Below are positions 54,417-62,240 of a stretch of 64,000 nucleotides of DNA, piece after piece. The notes below the pieces were generated by a model that was not told the DNA's origin, did not search any database, and saw only the letters and a list, made by a program, of their open reading frames with translations. Every line of letters begins with the position of its first letter. Position 1 is the first letter of the stretch. The DNA comes from Paenibacillus sp. DMB20 (lineage in GTDB: Bacteria; Bacillota; Bacilli; Paenibacillales; Paenibacillaceae). A program made the translations under genes and the position numbers. The stretch is from contig NZ_LAZU01000037.1 of NCBI RefSeq assembly GCF_000987955.1, positions 372,001 to 436,000 on the forward strand. The letters are read 5' to 3'.

Positions 54417-55124
54417 CTATATTGAGGCAACGGTCTCTCTTTTATCCAGCTCCAAAGGCAAAAAGGCATAGGTTCCGTCCTTAACTATCTGGCATCTACG
54501 GACAGGAACGGGACGTCTGAAAATAGGTCCGTCTATTACGGTAGTATGAAACTCCCCGCCTTCTCCGCAAGGGTCTATGCCGCGAGCTTCAAGCTCCTTC
54601 ACATATTCATGGGTTAAAATCCGCCCCAAATCGTCTTCACTCATCCCCAGTGATAAATTTACGGTTACCACGATCGTGACAAATCCCAGATTGATGAACT
54701 CCTGAACCGTTTCAAGGTGATCCATTTCCCACAGAGGCATACCCAGCTTCAAACCGGCGTTTGTCGTAACCTTGTCGTGCCAACAACCATGGGCAGGGAC
54801 ATCCAAGTCGCCGGTTACCAGTACTTCTGCACCTTGTTCCTTCGCTTTTTCTAACAATTCCATGTAGACGGCTTCATAATCTTCCCAACTCGCAGCTCCG
54901 GTATAAACAGGCAAACCGATGGATTCCGCTTGGGCGTTTATCAGTTCCGGAGGCATTCCGTGCGACCGGGATCGCTGCCCTTCTTCCTCCAACATCACGA
55001 TCAGCCCTACGGCTTCCCCAACCTTCATGGCTTTATATAAAGCCAACGTGCTGTCTTTTCCCCCACTGAAGGAAGCAACGAACTTATGTCCGTGAGCACC
55101 ATTTTTCCAATCCTGATCTGTCAT
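54417..55124 (-). CDS. Diphthine-ammonia ligase-like PP-loop ATPase (DUF71)
   Basis: 235 residues. PP-loop FSGGKDSTLALYKAM near residue 20 and the family-diagnostic DPCGEGGEFHTTV near the C-terminus, with VTGDLDVPAHGCWHDK between. The eukaryotic and archaeal member Dph6 amidates diphthine on EF-2, which bacteria lack. Bacterial homologues therefore have another, unsettled ATP-dependent ligase role. ATG 55124 follows AAAGGGGAAG. Confidence 0.85.
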   Translation of the reverse strand: MTDQDWKNGAHGHKFVASFSGGKDSTLALYKAMKVGEAVGLIVMLEEEGQRSRSHGMPPELINAQAESIGLPVYTGAASWEDYEAVYMELLEKAKEQGAEVLVTGDLDVPAHGCWHDKVTTNAGLKLGMPLWEMDHLETVQEFINLGFVTIVVTVNLSLGMSEDDLGRILTHEYVKELEARGIDPCGEGGEFHTTVIDGPIFRRPVPVRRCQIVKDGTYAFLPLELDKRETVASI

Positions 55125-55324
55125 CCTATTCTTCCCCTTTGTTTGCTCTATGCTTGGTGACCTGTAACCCATGTTTATATATTAAGCCTCGTGGAGTGAA
55201 ATCATCAAATATTTATAAGCCCGCCAAGCATGACAAGGCGGAAGGATTCGGTTAATCGTCAAAACTAGGCGTCGTTTTACCGGTCATCGGATTTGTCTTT
55301 TTATCGCCTCCAAATTTTTCAGGC

Positions 55325-55351
55325 AAAAAAACCGAGAGGATGAACTCTCGG
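55325..55351 (-). terminator. Terminator of the small membrane-protein gene at 55375-55545
   Basis: On the minus strand CCGAGAG-ttcatc-CTCTCGG followed by T7. Confidence 0.88.
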
Positions 55352-55374
55352 CCTAACGATATCCATCTGAGGTT

Positions 55375-55545
55375 TTATGACAAATAACTTATTGCAACAC
55401 CCACAAGCAGCATAACAAGGATAGCCCCCATGTAACCCAAGGCAAGCCCGAGAACGTTCATGACCGTCTGGCTTTTCGAAGTTTCTGCCTGTTCCAGTTC
55501 ATGAATTCTGCCTTCAAGCTCCATTAATTTATGTTTATTGTTCAT
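55375..55545 (-). CDS. Small coiled-coil/membrane protein (56 residues)
   Basis: Starts MNNKHKLMELEGRIHELEQA, a short charged helix of coiled-coil type, followed by one membrane span (VLGLALGYMGAILVMLLVGVA). GGAGG precedes ATG 55545 and a strong terminator follows the stop. No family recognised; the clean signals at both ends support a real gene. Confidence 0.62.
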   Translation of the reverse strand: MNNKHKLMELEGRIHELEQAETSKSQTVMNVLGLALGYMGAILVMLLVGVAISYLS

Positions 55546-56083
55546 GGTATCCTCCGGTTGTTTATGTCCCTCTTAATAGATAACGCCATATATAAACAAA
55601 AGTTACATTTTATTTATTGGTATTTTTATACAAGCGAAGACCCCGCGGATCCTCCACAGGGTCTTCTGTCGTGGGAAGCGATATAAAACGCTAAGCAATT
55701 TTCCAATTGCTAGGGAGCTTTGCCTTTAAAAAACCGCCGAAACTTCGACCGTTTTTTCCTTTTCCATTTCAGTGTGTTCATGGTTAATCCACAACCTTTC
55801 GAAAACTGCCGTCCGACTGTTTTCCGTCTGTTGAAGGATGACTACCACTTCCCACTCATGTTCTATTTAACCACGGCAGCAATGGGTGAAACACTCGAGG
55901 AGATGTTTTTTTTCTGCAACGGCGTATAGCTGGACGCAACCGGCATGATCCGGCGAACCGCTATCGATCCGGAGTAGCTCCCCCAAGCCTTCCTGCCATA
56001 GGATTTCGTTTTACGTGAATTCAATAAACCGAATGAGGGAACTCTAACCAATATAGCCGCCAAGAACAGGAGGTGAAACCGGA
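55546..56083. other. Stretch without a supported gene
   Basis: Short open frames on both strands lack ribosome sites. A hairpin GAAGACCC…GGGTCTTC is at about 55636-55666, and a small inverted repeat AAGCAATT…AATTGCT near 55695. Nothing else recognised. Confidence 0.5.
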
Positions 56084-56239
56084 TTGAACATCAAAACCGA
56101 CGATTACCGAATTGCTCCGCTTAACGGAAACGACCAGACCTTAAACGCCATCAAGGCAGCCGAAGCGGAAATAGCCGAAATAACGGGTAAAGAGGTTACG
56201 CTCATTGCCTACGAAAAAACAGATAAAACGAAGCGGTAG
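56084..56239 (+). CDS. Small soluble protein (51 residues)
   Basis: TTG 56084 has a perfect AGGAGGTGA eight bases upstream. The product (NIKTDDYRIAPLNGNDQ, then IKAAEAEIAEITGKEVTLIAY) is a compact alpha/beta peptide. I do not recognise the family. A terminator follows 23 bases after the stop. Confidence 0.65.
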   Translation: MNIKTDDYRIAPLNGNDQTLNAIKAAEAEIAEITGKEVTLIAYEKTDKTKR

Positions 56240-56261
56240 CCCTTGGGGCAATAGCTTATCG

Positions 56262-56292
56262 ATCCCTTCCATGCCAGGAAGGGTATTTTTTT
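56262..56292 (+). terminator. Terminator of the 51-residue gene
   Basis: ATCCCTTCC-atgcca-GGAAGGGTAT followed by T7. Confidence 0.88.
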
Positions 56293-56517
56293 GCGAAAAA
56301 TTTCAGAAAACCTGCACCTTTTTCGACATTTGAATCGTATATATTATGTCGCAGGAAAATACCTAAAATCCCCAATACCTGGCCCATACATATCATCCTG
56401 TTACACCACCTTCATACAAAAAAACGAAAAAAAAGGGGCTGAGATTCCTTCAACCGTACAGGCAACATTGCGTCTCTTTTGCATACATTGGAGAGTCGAA
56501 AAGAGGTGATACCCATT

Positions 56518-57025
56518 TTGAAGAAGGCTTTATACCGCACGCTGGTCTTTGCCTTGCTGCTGCTGTTCGCTTTCCCCGTCGTTCATGAGGCTGACGCCGC
56601 TAGTCAAAAGCTGGACTCCAAATACGCCAAACACAAGCAGTTCATCGTGATCGACAAATCCAGCAACAAGCTTACCTACTATGAAAAAGGCAAGGTCGTC
56701 AAAACCTTCCTTGTAGCCACGGGAAAGAAACCTTCCTACACGCCCGAGGGTCTGTTTAAAATCCACGAGAAAACGAAAAACAGGCCTTATTATAAAAAAG
56801 AAAATCAAAGGCGGAGATCCGAGAAATCCCCTGGGGGACCGATGGCTCGGCATCAACGTAAAAATCAATGGAAGAACGAGTTATGCTTACGCCATCCACG
56901 GCAACAACAATCCCGCTTCCATCGGAAAATACGTATCCGACGGCTGCATCCGGATGTACAACAAGGATGTCCGCTGGCTGTTCGACAAGGTGAAGATGAG
57001 CACCCCCGTACTTATTCAAAAATAA
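56518..57025 (+). CDS. L,D-transpeptidase (YkuD family), frameshifted here
   Basis: Secreted enzyme cross-linking peptidoglycan stem peptides. Signal peptide ALLLLFAFPVVHEADA. The YkuD domain starts KQFIVIDKSSNKLTYYEKGK, and the catalytic block reads HGNNNPASIGKYVSDGCIRM with the active cysteine. The second half is out of frame after PYYKK: the A6 run at 56794-56799 read as five gives KKKIKGGDPRNPLGDRW and a stop at 57025, about 168 residues. Start TTG 56518 with AGAGGTG nine bases upstream. It lacks an N-terminal LysM. Confidence 0.86.
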
Positions 57026-57039
57026 TAGGATACCTTAAG

Positions 57040-57070
57040 CCGGAGCCCTGCAAAAGGGCCCGGTTTTTTT
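57040..57070 (+). terminator. Terminator of the L,D-transpeptidase gene
   Basis: CCGGAGCCCT-gcaaa-AGGGCCCGG followed by T7. Confidence 0.9.
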
Positions 57071-57150
57071 AAGATATAAGAAAAGTATAAGCTTCGAAAG
57101 ACGCGGCTTCCTTATATCGCAAGAAAAACTTCCGCTAAATGCTGTCTGTT
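57071..57150 (-). repeat. Dispersed intergenic repeat, copy D (inverted orientation)
   Basis: On the minus strand: AGACAGC-attta-GCGG, GTTTTTCTTGCGATATAAGGA, a spacer, then TATACTTTTCTTATATCTT. The right arm and the GATATAAG/CTTATATC pairing are intact; the left AAGAAAAAC arm is missing. Confidence 0.65.
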
Positions 57151-57262
57151 TGGATTGAAACGGCGCTTTTCCCGTTTGAACATCCTCAAATATGCCCCGT
57201 TATCGTTCGCTTGACAGAGGAAAAGAGCAGCGGCCCCGGTTTCGTACCGGTTTAGGGACAAC

Positions 57263-57293
57263 AAAAAAGCCCATCATTGTTCGATGAGCTTTT
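57263..57293 (-). terminator. Terminator of the minus-strand sugar operon
   Basis: On the minus strand AAAAGCTCATC…GATGGGC followed by T6. Confidence 0.8.
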
Positions 57294-57410
57294 GCATGAC
57301 TCCGATCGCGGGCCAATCCCTTCGTTCGTTATATGTGCGCTTTCGCGGTCTGATGGATGCGGCAGACGTTGCTATATCTGCGTTCATTTCCGTTGACGGC
57401 GATCGTCAAT

Positions 57411-58391
57411 TCATTCCCATACGTCCACTTGTATAAGTTCAAGCAGCCTCTGGTGATCCTCCGGAACCACGCAGCCTGCGGTCGGTTTCAGCGCGTTGGC
57501 GCTTCCGGCCGCGGCGGCATAACGCAGGCATTCTTCCGCCGGCAGTTCGCGAACATGGGCAAAAGCATACCCTGCCACGAAAGAGTCTCCGCTGCCTACC
57601 GGATTTACCGCTTTGATTTCCGGAATCCGGATTCGATAGATCAGGCCGCCAATGCATGCCAATGCGCCCATCGCACCCAAAGTGACAATGACTCTCGGAA
57701 TGCCCGTATCCTCCGCAAGCTTCCGGATGGCGGCTCCATAGGCGTGAAGGTTGCCCTCTCCAGCCGCATCCAAGCGAGGATCGTTGTCCCCGGCACTGCT
57801 CAGCCACGGTTTGATTTCGTCCTCGTTCGGCTTGATGAAGCCTGGTTTTCCTTTCATCCCCGCTTCCAGCGCGGGTCCGCTGCTGTCCAGGAATACCTCC
57901 GCGCCGCAGGAGGAAGCTATTTCAATCAACTCGGCGTAAAGCTCCGGCCGGCATCCCTTCGGCAGGCTTCCCGAAATAATGACCAGACCTGCTTTCCCGG
58001 CAAGCTCCCCGACTTTTGCTTTGATTGCTGCCTCATCCTTCGGCGTCACCGGCGGACCCGGCTCCAAAGCCTCCGTAAAGGTATGGTTCAATTCGTCTAT
58101 AATGCTAAGACAGATTCTCGATTCGCCTTGTATATTTACAAAATCGGTATGAATTCCTTCATCTTCTGCCGCACGGGCGATAAACTGCCCGTTATAACCG
58201 GCGGTAAAACCCGTAGCGGTAATTTCACGGTGCCCCAATTGATGCAAAACCCTTGAAACGTTAAGGCCCTTACCTCCGGCAATAGCATGAACCTGTTCTA
58301 CGCGCATTACGGTCCCCGCCGTCCAACCGTTCATATAGTAAGTTTTATCAATGGCTGCATTTAACGTTACGGTGACAATCCTTGGGTTCAT
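57411..58391 (-). CDS. 1-phosphofructokinase/tagatose-6-phosphate kinase family (PfkB)
   Basis: 326 residues. It phosphorylates a ketose phosphate to the 1,6-bisphosphate. VTLNAAIDKTYYM and IAGGKGLNVSRVLHQLG are the substrate-binding signature of the FruK/LacC subgroup; VNPVGSGDSFVAGYA contains the catalytic Asp and anion hole. ATG 58391 overlaps the aldolase stop (ATGA), so its product likely feeds that aldolase. The adjacent GatY-like aldolase makes tagatose 6-phosphate the likelier substrate; this is inference. Confidence 0.87.
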   Translation of the reverse strand: MNPRIVTVTLNAAIDKTYYMNGWTAGTVMRVEQVHAIAGGKGLNVSRVLHQLGHREITATGFTAGYNGQFIARAAEDEGIHTDFVNIQGESRICLSIIDELNHTFTEALEPGPPVTPKDEAAIKAKVGELAGKAGLVIISGSLPKGCRPELYAELIEIASSCGAEVFLDSSGPALEAGMKGKPGFIKPNEDEIKPWLSSAGDNDPRLDAAGEGNLHAYGAAIRKLAEDTGIPRVIVTLGAMGALACIGGLIYRIRIPEIKAVNPVGSGDSFVAGYAFAHVRELPAEECLRYAAAAGSANALKPTAGCVVPEDHQRLLELIQVDVWE

Positions 58392-59257
58392 TGCAGATAA
58401 TCCCTGGCCTTGCCGAAGGAGCCGCACAGCCGCATTTTCTCGATCGCTGCCGCTTTTAAGGCTTGTTTGGCAGGAACCATGTATTTGCGCGGATCGTTTT
58501 CTTCCGGATTATGATCGAATACGTCTTTGATCGCGTTGGAGAAGACAATGCGGAGCTCTGTCGCCACGTTCATTTTGGACATGCCCTCCGCCACGCAGCG
58601 TCTGACCTGTTCATCCGGAATGCCGGATCCGCCGTGGAGAACAAGCGGCACCGACACTTTGGCCGCTATTTTGCGGATCCGTTCAAAATCGATGTTCGGT
58701 TCTCCTTTGTAAATGCCATGGGCCGTTCCTATGGCAGGCGCGAGCGTATGCACGCCGGTTAACTCCACGAAGCGTTGGCACTCGTCCGGGTCTGCCAGCA
58801 TGGCATGCTGATCGTCCACGACGATATCGTCCTCCACCCCGCCGACGCGTCCGAGCTCGGCCTCCACATTGATTCCTACGGCATTTGCGGCTTCCACGAC
58901 TTTTCGGGTCATATCCACGTTCACGTCAAAGGCTTCATGAGAGGCGTCAATCATGACGGAGGTATAACCGGCCCGGATGCACTGCATGATGATATTGAAA
59001 TCGGAACAGTGGTCCAGGTGCAGCGCAATCGGTACGCTTGATCTTTCGGAAGCGACCATTGCAGCTTTTGCAATATAGTCCGGTCCTAGATGCTTTACGG
59101 TCCCGACCGTGGATTGAATGATTAGCGGCGACTGCGTTTCTTCCGCTGCCTCAACGACAGCCTGCAGCATTTCAAGCGTATGCACGTTAAACGCGCCGAC
59201 GCAGTATCCCCCGCCGCGTGCAGTCTCCAATAAAGGCGTAGATGATATTAAGGTCAT
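58388..59257 (-). CDS. Class II ketose-bisphosphate aldolase (GatY/KbaY- or FbaA-like)
   Basis: 289 residues, zinc-dependent. LHLDHCSD (catalytic Asp and zinc His), EAELGRVGGVEDD, IGTAHGIYKGEPN and VLHGGSGIPDEQV are the class II hallmarks. Together with a LacC-type kinase and a SIS isomerase the expected reaction is tagatose (or fructose) 1,6-bisphosphate to dihydroxyacetone phosphate and glyceraldehyde 3-phosphate. It lies 19 bp after the ROK kinase and overlaps the kinase downstream. Confidence 0.88.
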   Translation of the reverse strand: MTLISSTPLLETARGGGYCVGAFNVHTLEMLQAVVEAAEETQSPLIIQSTVGTVKHLGPDYIAKAAMVASERSSVPIALHLDHCSDFNIIMQCIRAGYTSVMIDASHEAFDVNVDMTRKVVEAANAVGINVEAELGRVGGVEDDIVVDDQHAMLADPDECQRFVELTGVHTLAPAIGTAHGIYKGEPNIDFERIRKIAAKVSVPLVLHGGSGIPDEQVRRCVAEGMSKMNVATELRIVFSNAIKDVFDHNPEENDPRKYMVPAKQALKAAAIEKMRLCGSFGKARDYLQ

Positions 59258-59276
59258 TGTGTAAGCCTCCCATTCA

Positions 59277-60248
59277 TTATGAGTGATTCATGTCATGACG
59301 CTGCTTGGCCTGCATGGCACTGCCGATGACGCCCGCGCCATCTCCCAGAGATGCCGTTCGGATCTCAAGATCCTGCCTGAAATCGGGCAGCAGCCTTGTG
59401 AACAGAATCCGGCGCAGCGGCGCCAATAGCCTTTCCCCGGCCAAGGCTCCGCCTCCGCCCAGAACGATCACCTGCGGGCTCAAAATATGGACGGCAGGCA
59501 CAAGCGCTTTCCCCAACAGTTCGCCCGCATGGTTCATGATTTCGGAAGCCAGGGAATCCCCGGCATCCACCGCTCTCGACAGATCGGCTGCCGACAACTG
59601 CGCGAGATCGTCTCCCGGAAACCATTGCGATAATATGGACGGCGCCCCCTCGCTTAAACGGCGCTTCGCTTCGCGGACCATACCCGAGGCGGAGGCCGAT
59701 GCTTCCAAGCATCCTTCAAAGCCGCATCCGCACGGCGCCGTTTCGCCGTCCATCATGCCATGCCCGATTTCGCCGGCCAGGTTGCGGTAGCCGTAATGAA
59801 GCTGCCCCCGGCTCACCATGGCCGAGGCAATCCCGGTACCCACCGTCAGGCCCAAAACATAATCGACGCCGCGCCCCGCGCCAAACATCGCTTCTCCGTA
59901 AACGTACATCCGCACGTCATTGTCGATATAAACCGGCAAGGAAGTACGCTTGGACAGTTCCGCGCTTAAGGGTACATCCCGCCAATTCAGGTTGGCGGAG
60001 TACACCGAGCTTCCCGTCCATGGATCCGCCAATCCCGGTATGCCGACGCCCATGCCGGCCACCCGGCCGGCAAGTCCTGCGCCTTCCGTCAGTTCCAGAG
60101 CCATTTGTGCCATTTTGTCCAACACGGCAGAGGTGCCGAGATGTGCCTCGGTAGGCTTTTTCAGCGAATTCAGCACCTCGCCCTTCTCGTTCACGATGCC
60201 GCAGACGATGTTGGTTCCCCCAACATCCATGCCGATCCAGAAACTCAT
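59277..60248 (-). CDS. ROK family sugar kinase
   Basis: 323 residues. ATP-binding GMDVGGTNIVCGIV at the N-terminus, the catalytic Asp in VYIDNDVRM, and the ROK zinc signature GEIGHGMMDGETAPCGCGFE with GCLEA. It phosphorylates a hexose or amino sugar at O6; glucokinase is the default annotation, but the catabolic context makes the substrate open. AGGGGGAG precedes the ATG, which is 11 bp after the regulator gene. Confidence 0.9.
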   Translation of the reverse strand: MSFWIGMDVGGTNIVCGIVNEKGEVLNSLKKPTEAHLGTSAVLDKMAQMALELTEGAGLAGRVAGMGVGIPGLADPWTGSSVYSANLNWRDVPLSAELSKRTSLPVYIDNDVRMYVYGEAMFGAGRGVDYVLGLTVGTGIASAMVSRGQLHYGYRNLAGEIGHGMMDGETAPCGCGFEGCLEASASASGMVREAKRRLSEGAPSILSQWFPGDDLAQLSAADLSRAVDAGDSLASEIMNHAGELLGKALVPAVHILSPQVIVLGGGGALAGERLLAPLRRILFTRLLPDFRQDLEIRTASLGDGAGVIGSAMQAKQRHDMNHS

Positions 60249-60259
60249 CGTTTCTCCCC

Positions 60260-61051
60260 CTAAGGATTTTCGTTTTCGGCTATATACAGAGAGGTTCCCG
60301 CTTCCTTCAGTGCCCCCGACAAAACCTCGGGCGGCTGTTCATCCGTAATGCATCCGTGCAGATCCTCCAAAAGGGCTACCGTAAACAGGGAAGCCCGGCC
60401 GATCTTCGTATGATCGAAGACCGCGATCGTCTTATCCGCGCGCCGCATCAGCATTCGGGCAATATTCGCTTCAAGCTCCGAATAAGTGCTCACCCCCGCG
60501 GCCGTAAAGCCGTCAATGCCCATAAACATCGTGTTGATGTTGACGGCATTGACGGTCTGCTCCGCCAGCGGCCCGCAAAGCTCGAAGCTCTTGTTTCGCA
60601 GCACTCCGCCCGTCAGCACCACCTGAAGGTCGCTGTTCTCCGACAGCTCCATCGCAATATTAACGGCGTTGGTCACGACCGTAATATTCTTTCTGTGCTT
60701 TAACTGCTGGGAAATCAGGAACGTCGTCGTTCCTCCGGTCAGCCCGATCACATCCCCTTCTTGAACCAAAGAGGCGGCCTTCCGGGCGATATTCATTTTT
60801 TCCATATACAAAACCTGCTGCTTCTCGGCAAAAGGAACCTCGTAAACCGAAGCCGGCTTCACGTACATCGCTCCGCCGCCGACGCGCCGGATGACGCTTC
60901 CGCTCTGCTCCAGCTCCTCCAAATCCCTCCTGGCCGTAGCTTCCGAGCAGTTGAATGCCGTCATCAGCTCTTGAAGTGACATTTCGCCCTTAACCGCCAG
61001 CGCACTAAGGATCCGGTTTTGCCGTTCCGCTTTCATTCCAATACGTGCCAT
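60260..61051 (-). CDS. DeoR/GlpR family transcriptional regulator
   Basis: 263 residues. N-terminal HTH (AERQNRILSALAVKGEMSLQ, then FNCSEATARRDLEELE) and the DeoR sensor domain (DVIGLTGGTTTFLISQQL; VVLTGGVLRNKSFELCGP). Such regulators usually repress the sugar operon they sit in and respond to a phosphorylated sugar. Start 61051 has AGGAGG about ten bases upstream; two earlier ATGs overlap or precede that site. A palindrome in the operon promoter (63475-63492) is a candidate operator. Confidence 0.9.
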   Translation of the reverse strand: MARIGMKAERQNRILSALAVKGEMSLQELMTAFNCSEATARRDLEELEQSGSVIRRVGGGAMYVKPASVYEVPFAEKQQVLYMEKMNIARKAASLVQEGDVIGLTGGTTTFLISQQLKHRKNITVVTNAVNIAMELSENSDLQVVLTGGVLRNKSFELCGPLAEQTVNAVNINTMFMGIDGFTAAGVSTYSELEANIARMLMRRADKTIAVFDHTKIGRASLFTVALLEDLHGCITDEQPPEVLSGALKEAGTSLYIAENENP

Positions 61052-61136
61052 ATCTTTCATATCCTCCTCGCTGGTCATTACCGAAGCGCCGCTTCAAGAT
61101 GCTGCTTTGGGACATTCACGTTGCCGTTTTCGTTCT

Positions 61137-62186
61137 TCAGATTTTAACCACCTGAGTCAGGTTCCGCGGTTCATCGGGGTCGACCCCTCTGTTCACGGCT
61201 GTCCAAAAGCCCACATATTGAAGCAGCGGCAAATACATAACGGCGCGAGCCTCGTCGCTTACCTCCGCTCCCCCGATTTCAAACACGGCGTCCGCAAAAG
61301 CGGTATCCTCGCCCTTGCGGGCCGTCAGCACAAGCACATAAGCGCCGTATGCTTTCATCTCTTCCGCCACTTTCAGCTCATATGGCCTTGCCGTCTCCGA
61401 CAGCAGCAATACAACGAGCGATCCGGGCTCGATAATGGATTTGGGACCGTGCCTGAATTCCAGGGTGCCGTAGCTTTCAGTCCAAGTATAAGACATTTCC
61501 TTCAGTTTGAGGCAAGCCTCTTGCGCAATCCCGAAGTAACTTCCCATGCCCAGGTAAATGGTTTTATTGAAATGGTTGTTATCGATCAGCTGTTTGGCAA
61601 AATCGTCGGCCTGCGTTATTTTGGCGCCGGACTGCTCCATTACGGCTTTCATCTCGCCCGTGTAACGTTCTCCCGCAGCCAATGCGATGGCGGCCTGCAT
61701 CATATACGTCATGCTGACAAAGGACTTCGTCATTACGGTGCTCTTCTCTTTGCCATACGGAGATACAAGACATTCCGTGCGCTGAGCCATGCCGCTGTCC
61801 TCATAACAAGTGATGCCGCATGTATCCCATTCTTCCAGCCCTTTGACCGAATCGATGGCCAGAATTACCTCGGTGGATTCCCCGGAACGGGAGACCCCGA
61901 CAAGAAGCTTCTTCCTGCCTATGGCGGCGGACTGATCCCGGAACAAAAAGATTTCCGAAGAAGGAAATGCGCTTGCGGGCCGGCCGAGCCAATATCGGAA
62001 GGTCGCGGCCATCGTTTGAGCCTGGTAATAGGATGAACCCGAGCCTATGAATACAACCTCGTCATAAACGCCGTTGCCGATATATTTCTGCACCCAATCC
62101 TGCTGCTTGGATAACTGCTCCCAAGCGGCAGCGATGGCATCCCCCTGCTGGGCAATCTCCGGGTATGTCAACTGTCCCTTTATCAT
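61137..62186 (-). CDS. SIS-domain sugar-phosphate isomerase/deaminase (AgaS/GlmS C-terminal-like)
   Basis: 349 residues with two SIS domains: VVFIGSGSSYYQAQTMAATF and LVGVSRSGESTEVILAI in the first, TIYLGMGSYFGIAQEACLKL and EFRHGPKSIIEPGSLVV in the second. The S-R-S-G-E-S-T-E and RHGPKS motifs match sugar-6-phosphate-binding AgaS/GlmS-type enzymes. With the aldolase and kinase downstream, a galactosamine-6-phosphate deaminase/isomerase role is plausible but not shown. GGGGAG precedes the ATG. Confidence 0.86.
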   Translation of the reverse strand: MIKGQLTYPEIAQQGDAIAAAWEQLSKQQDWVQKYIGNGVYDEVVFIGSGSSYYQAQTMAATFRYWLGRPASAFPSSEIFLFRDQSAAIGRKKLLVGVSRSGESTEVILAIDSVKGLEEWDTCGITCYEDSGMAQRTECLVSPYGKEKSTVMTKSFVSMTYMMQAAIALAAGERYTGEMKAVMEQSGAKITQADDFAKQLIDNNHFNKTIYLGMGSYFGIAQEACLKLKEMSYTWTESYGTLEFRHGPKSIIEPGSLVVLLLSETARPYELKVAEEMKAYGAYVLVLTARKGEDTAFADAVFEIGGAEVSDEARAVMYLPLLQYVGFWTAVNRGVDPDEPRNLTQVVKI

Positions 62187-62240
62187 TAAAGAAGTCTCCC
62201 CCTCATCATTATTTGTTCTTTCCGTAGGCCGATCAGCCGC

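Noticed and set aside
55681-55760. Possible riboswitch-like sequence with AAGCAATT/AATTGCT stem
   Set aside because: Does not match any riboswitch core I know, and no gene with a good start follows closely.
55720-56063. Short open frames on both strands in the 55.5-56.1 kb gap
   Set aside because: No ribosome binding sites, no recognisable domain, and each contains a long homopolymer that makes the frame unreliable.
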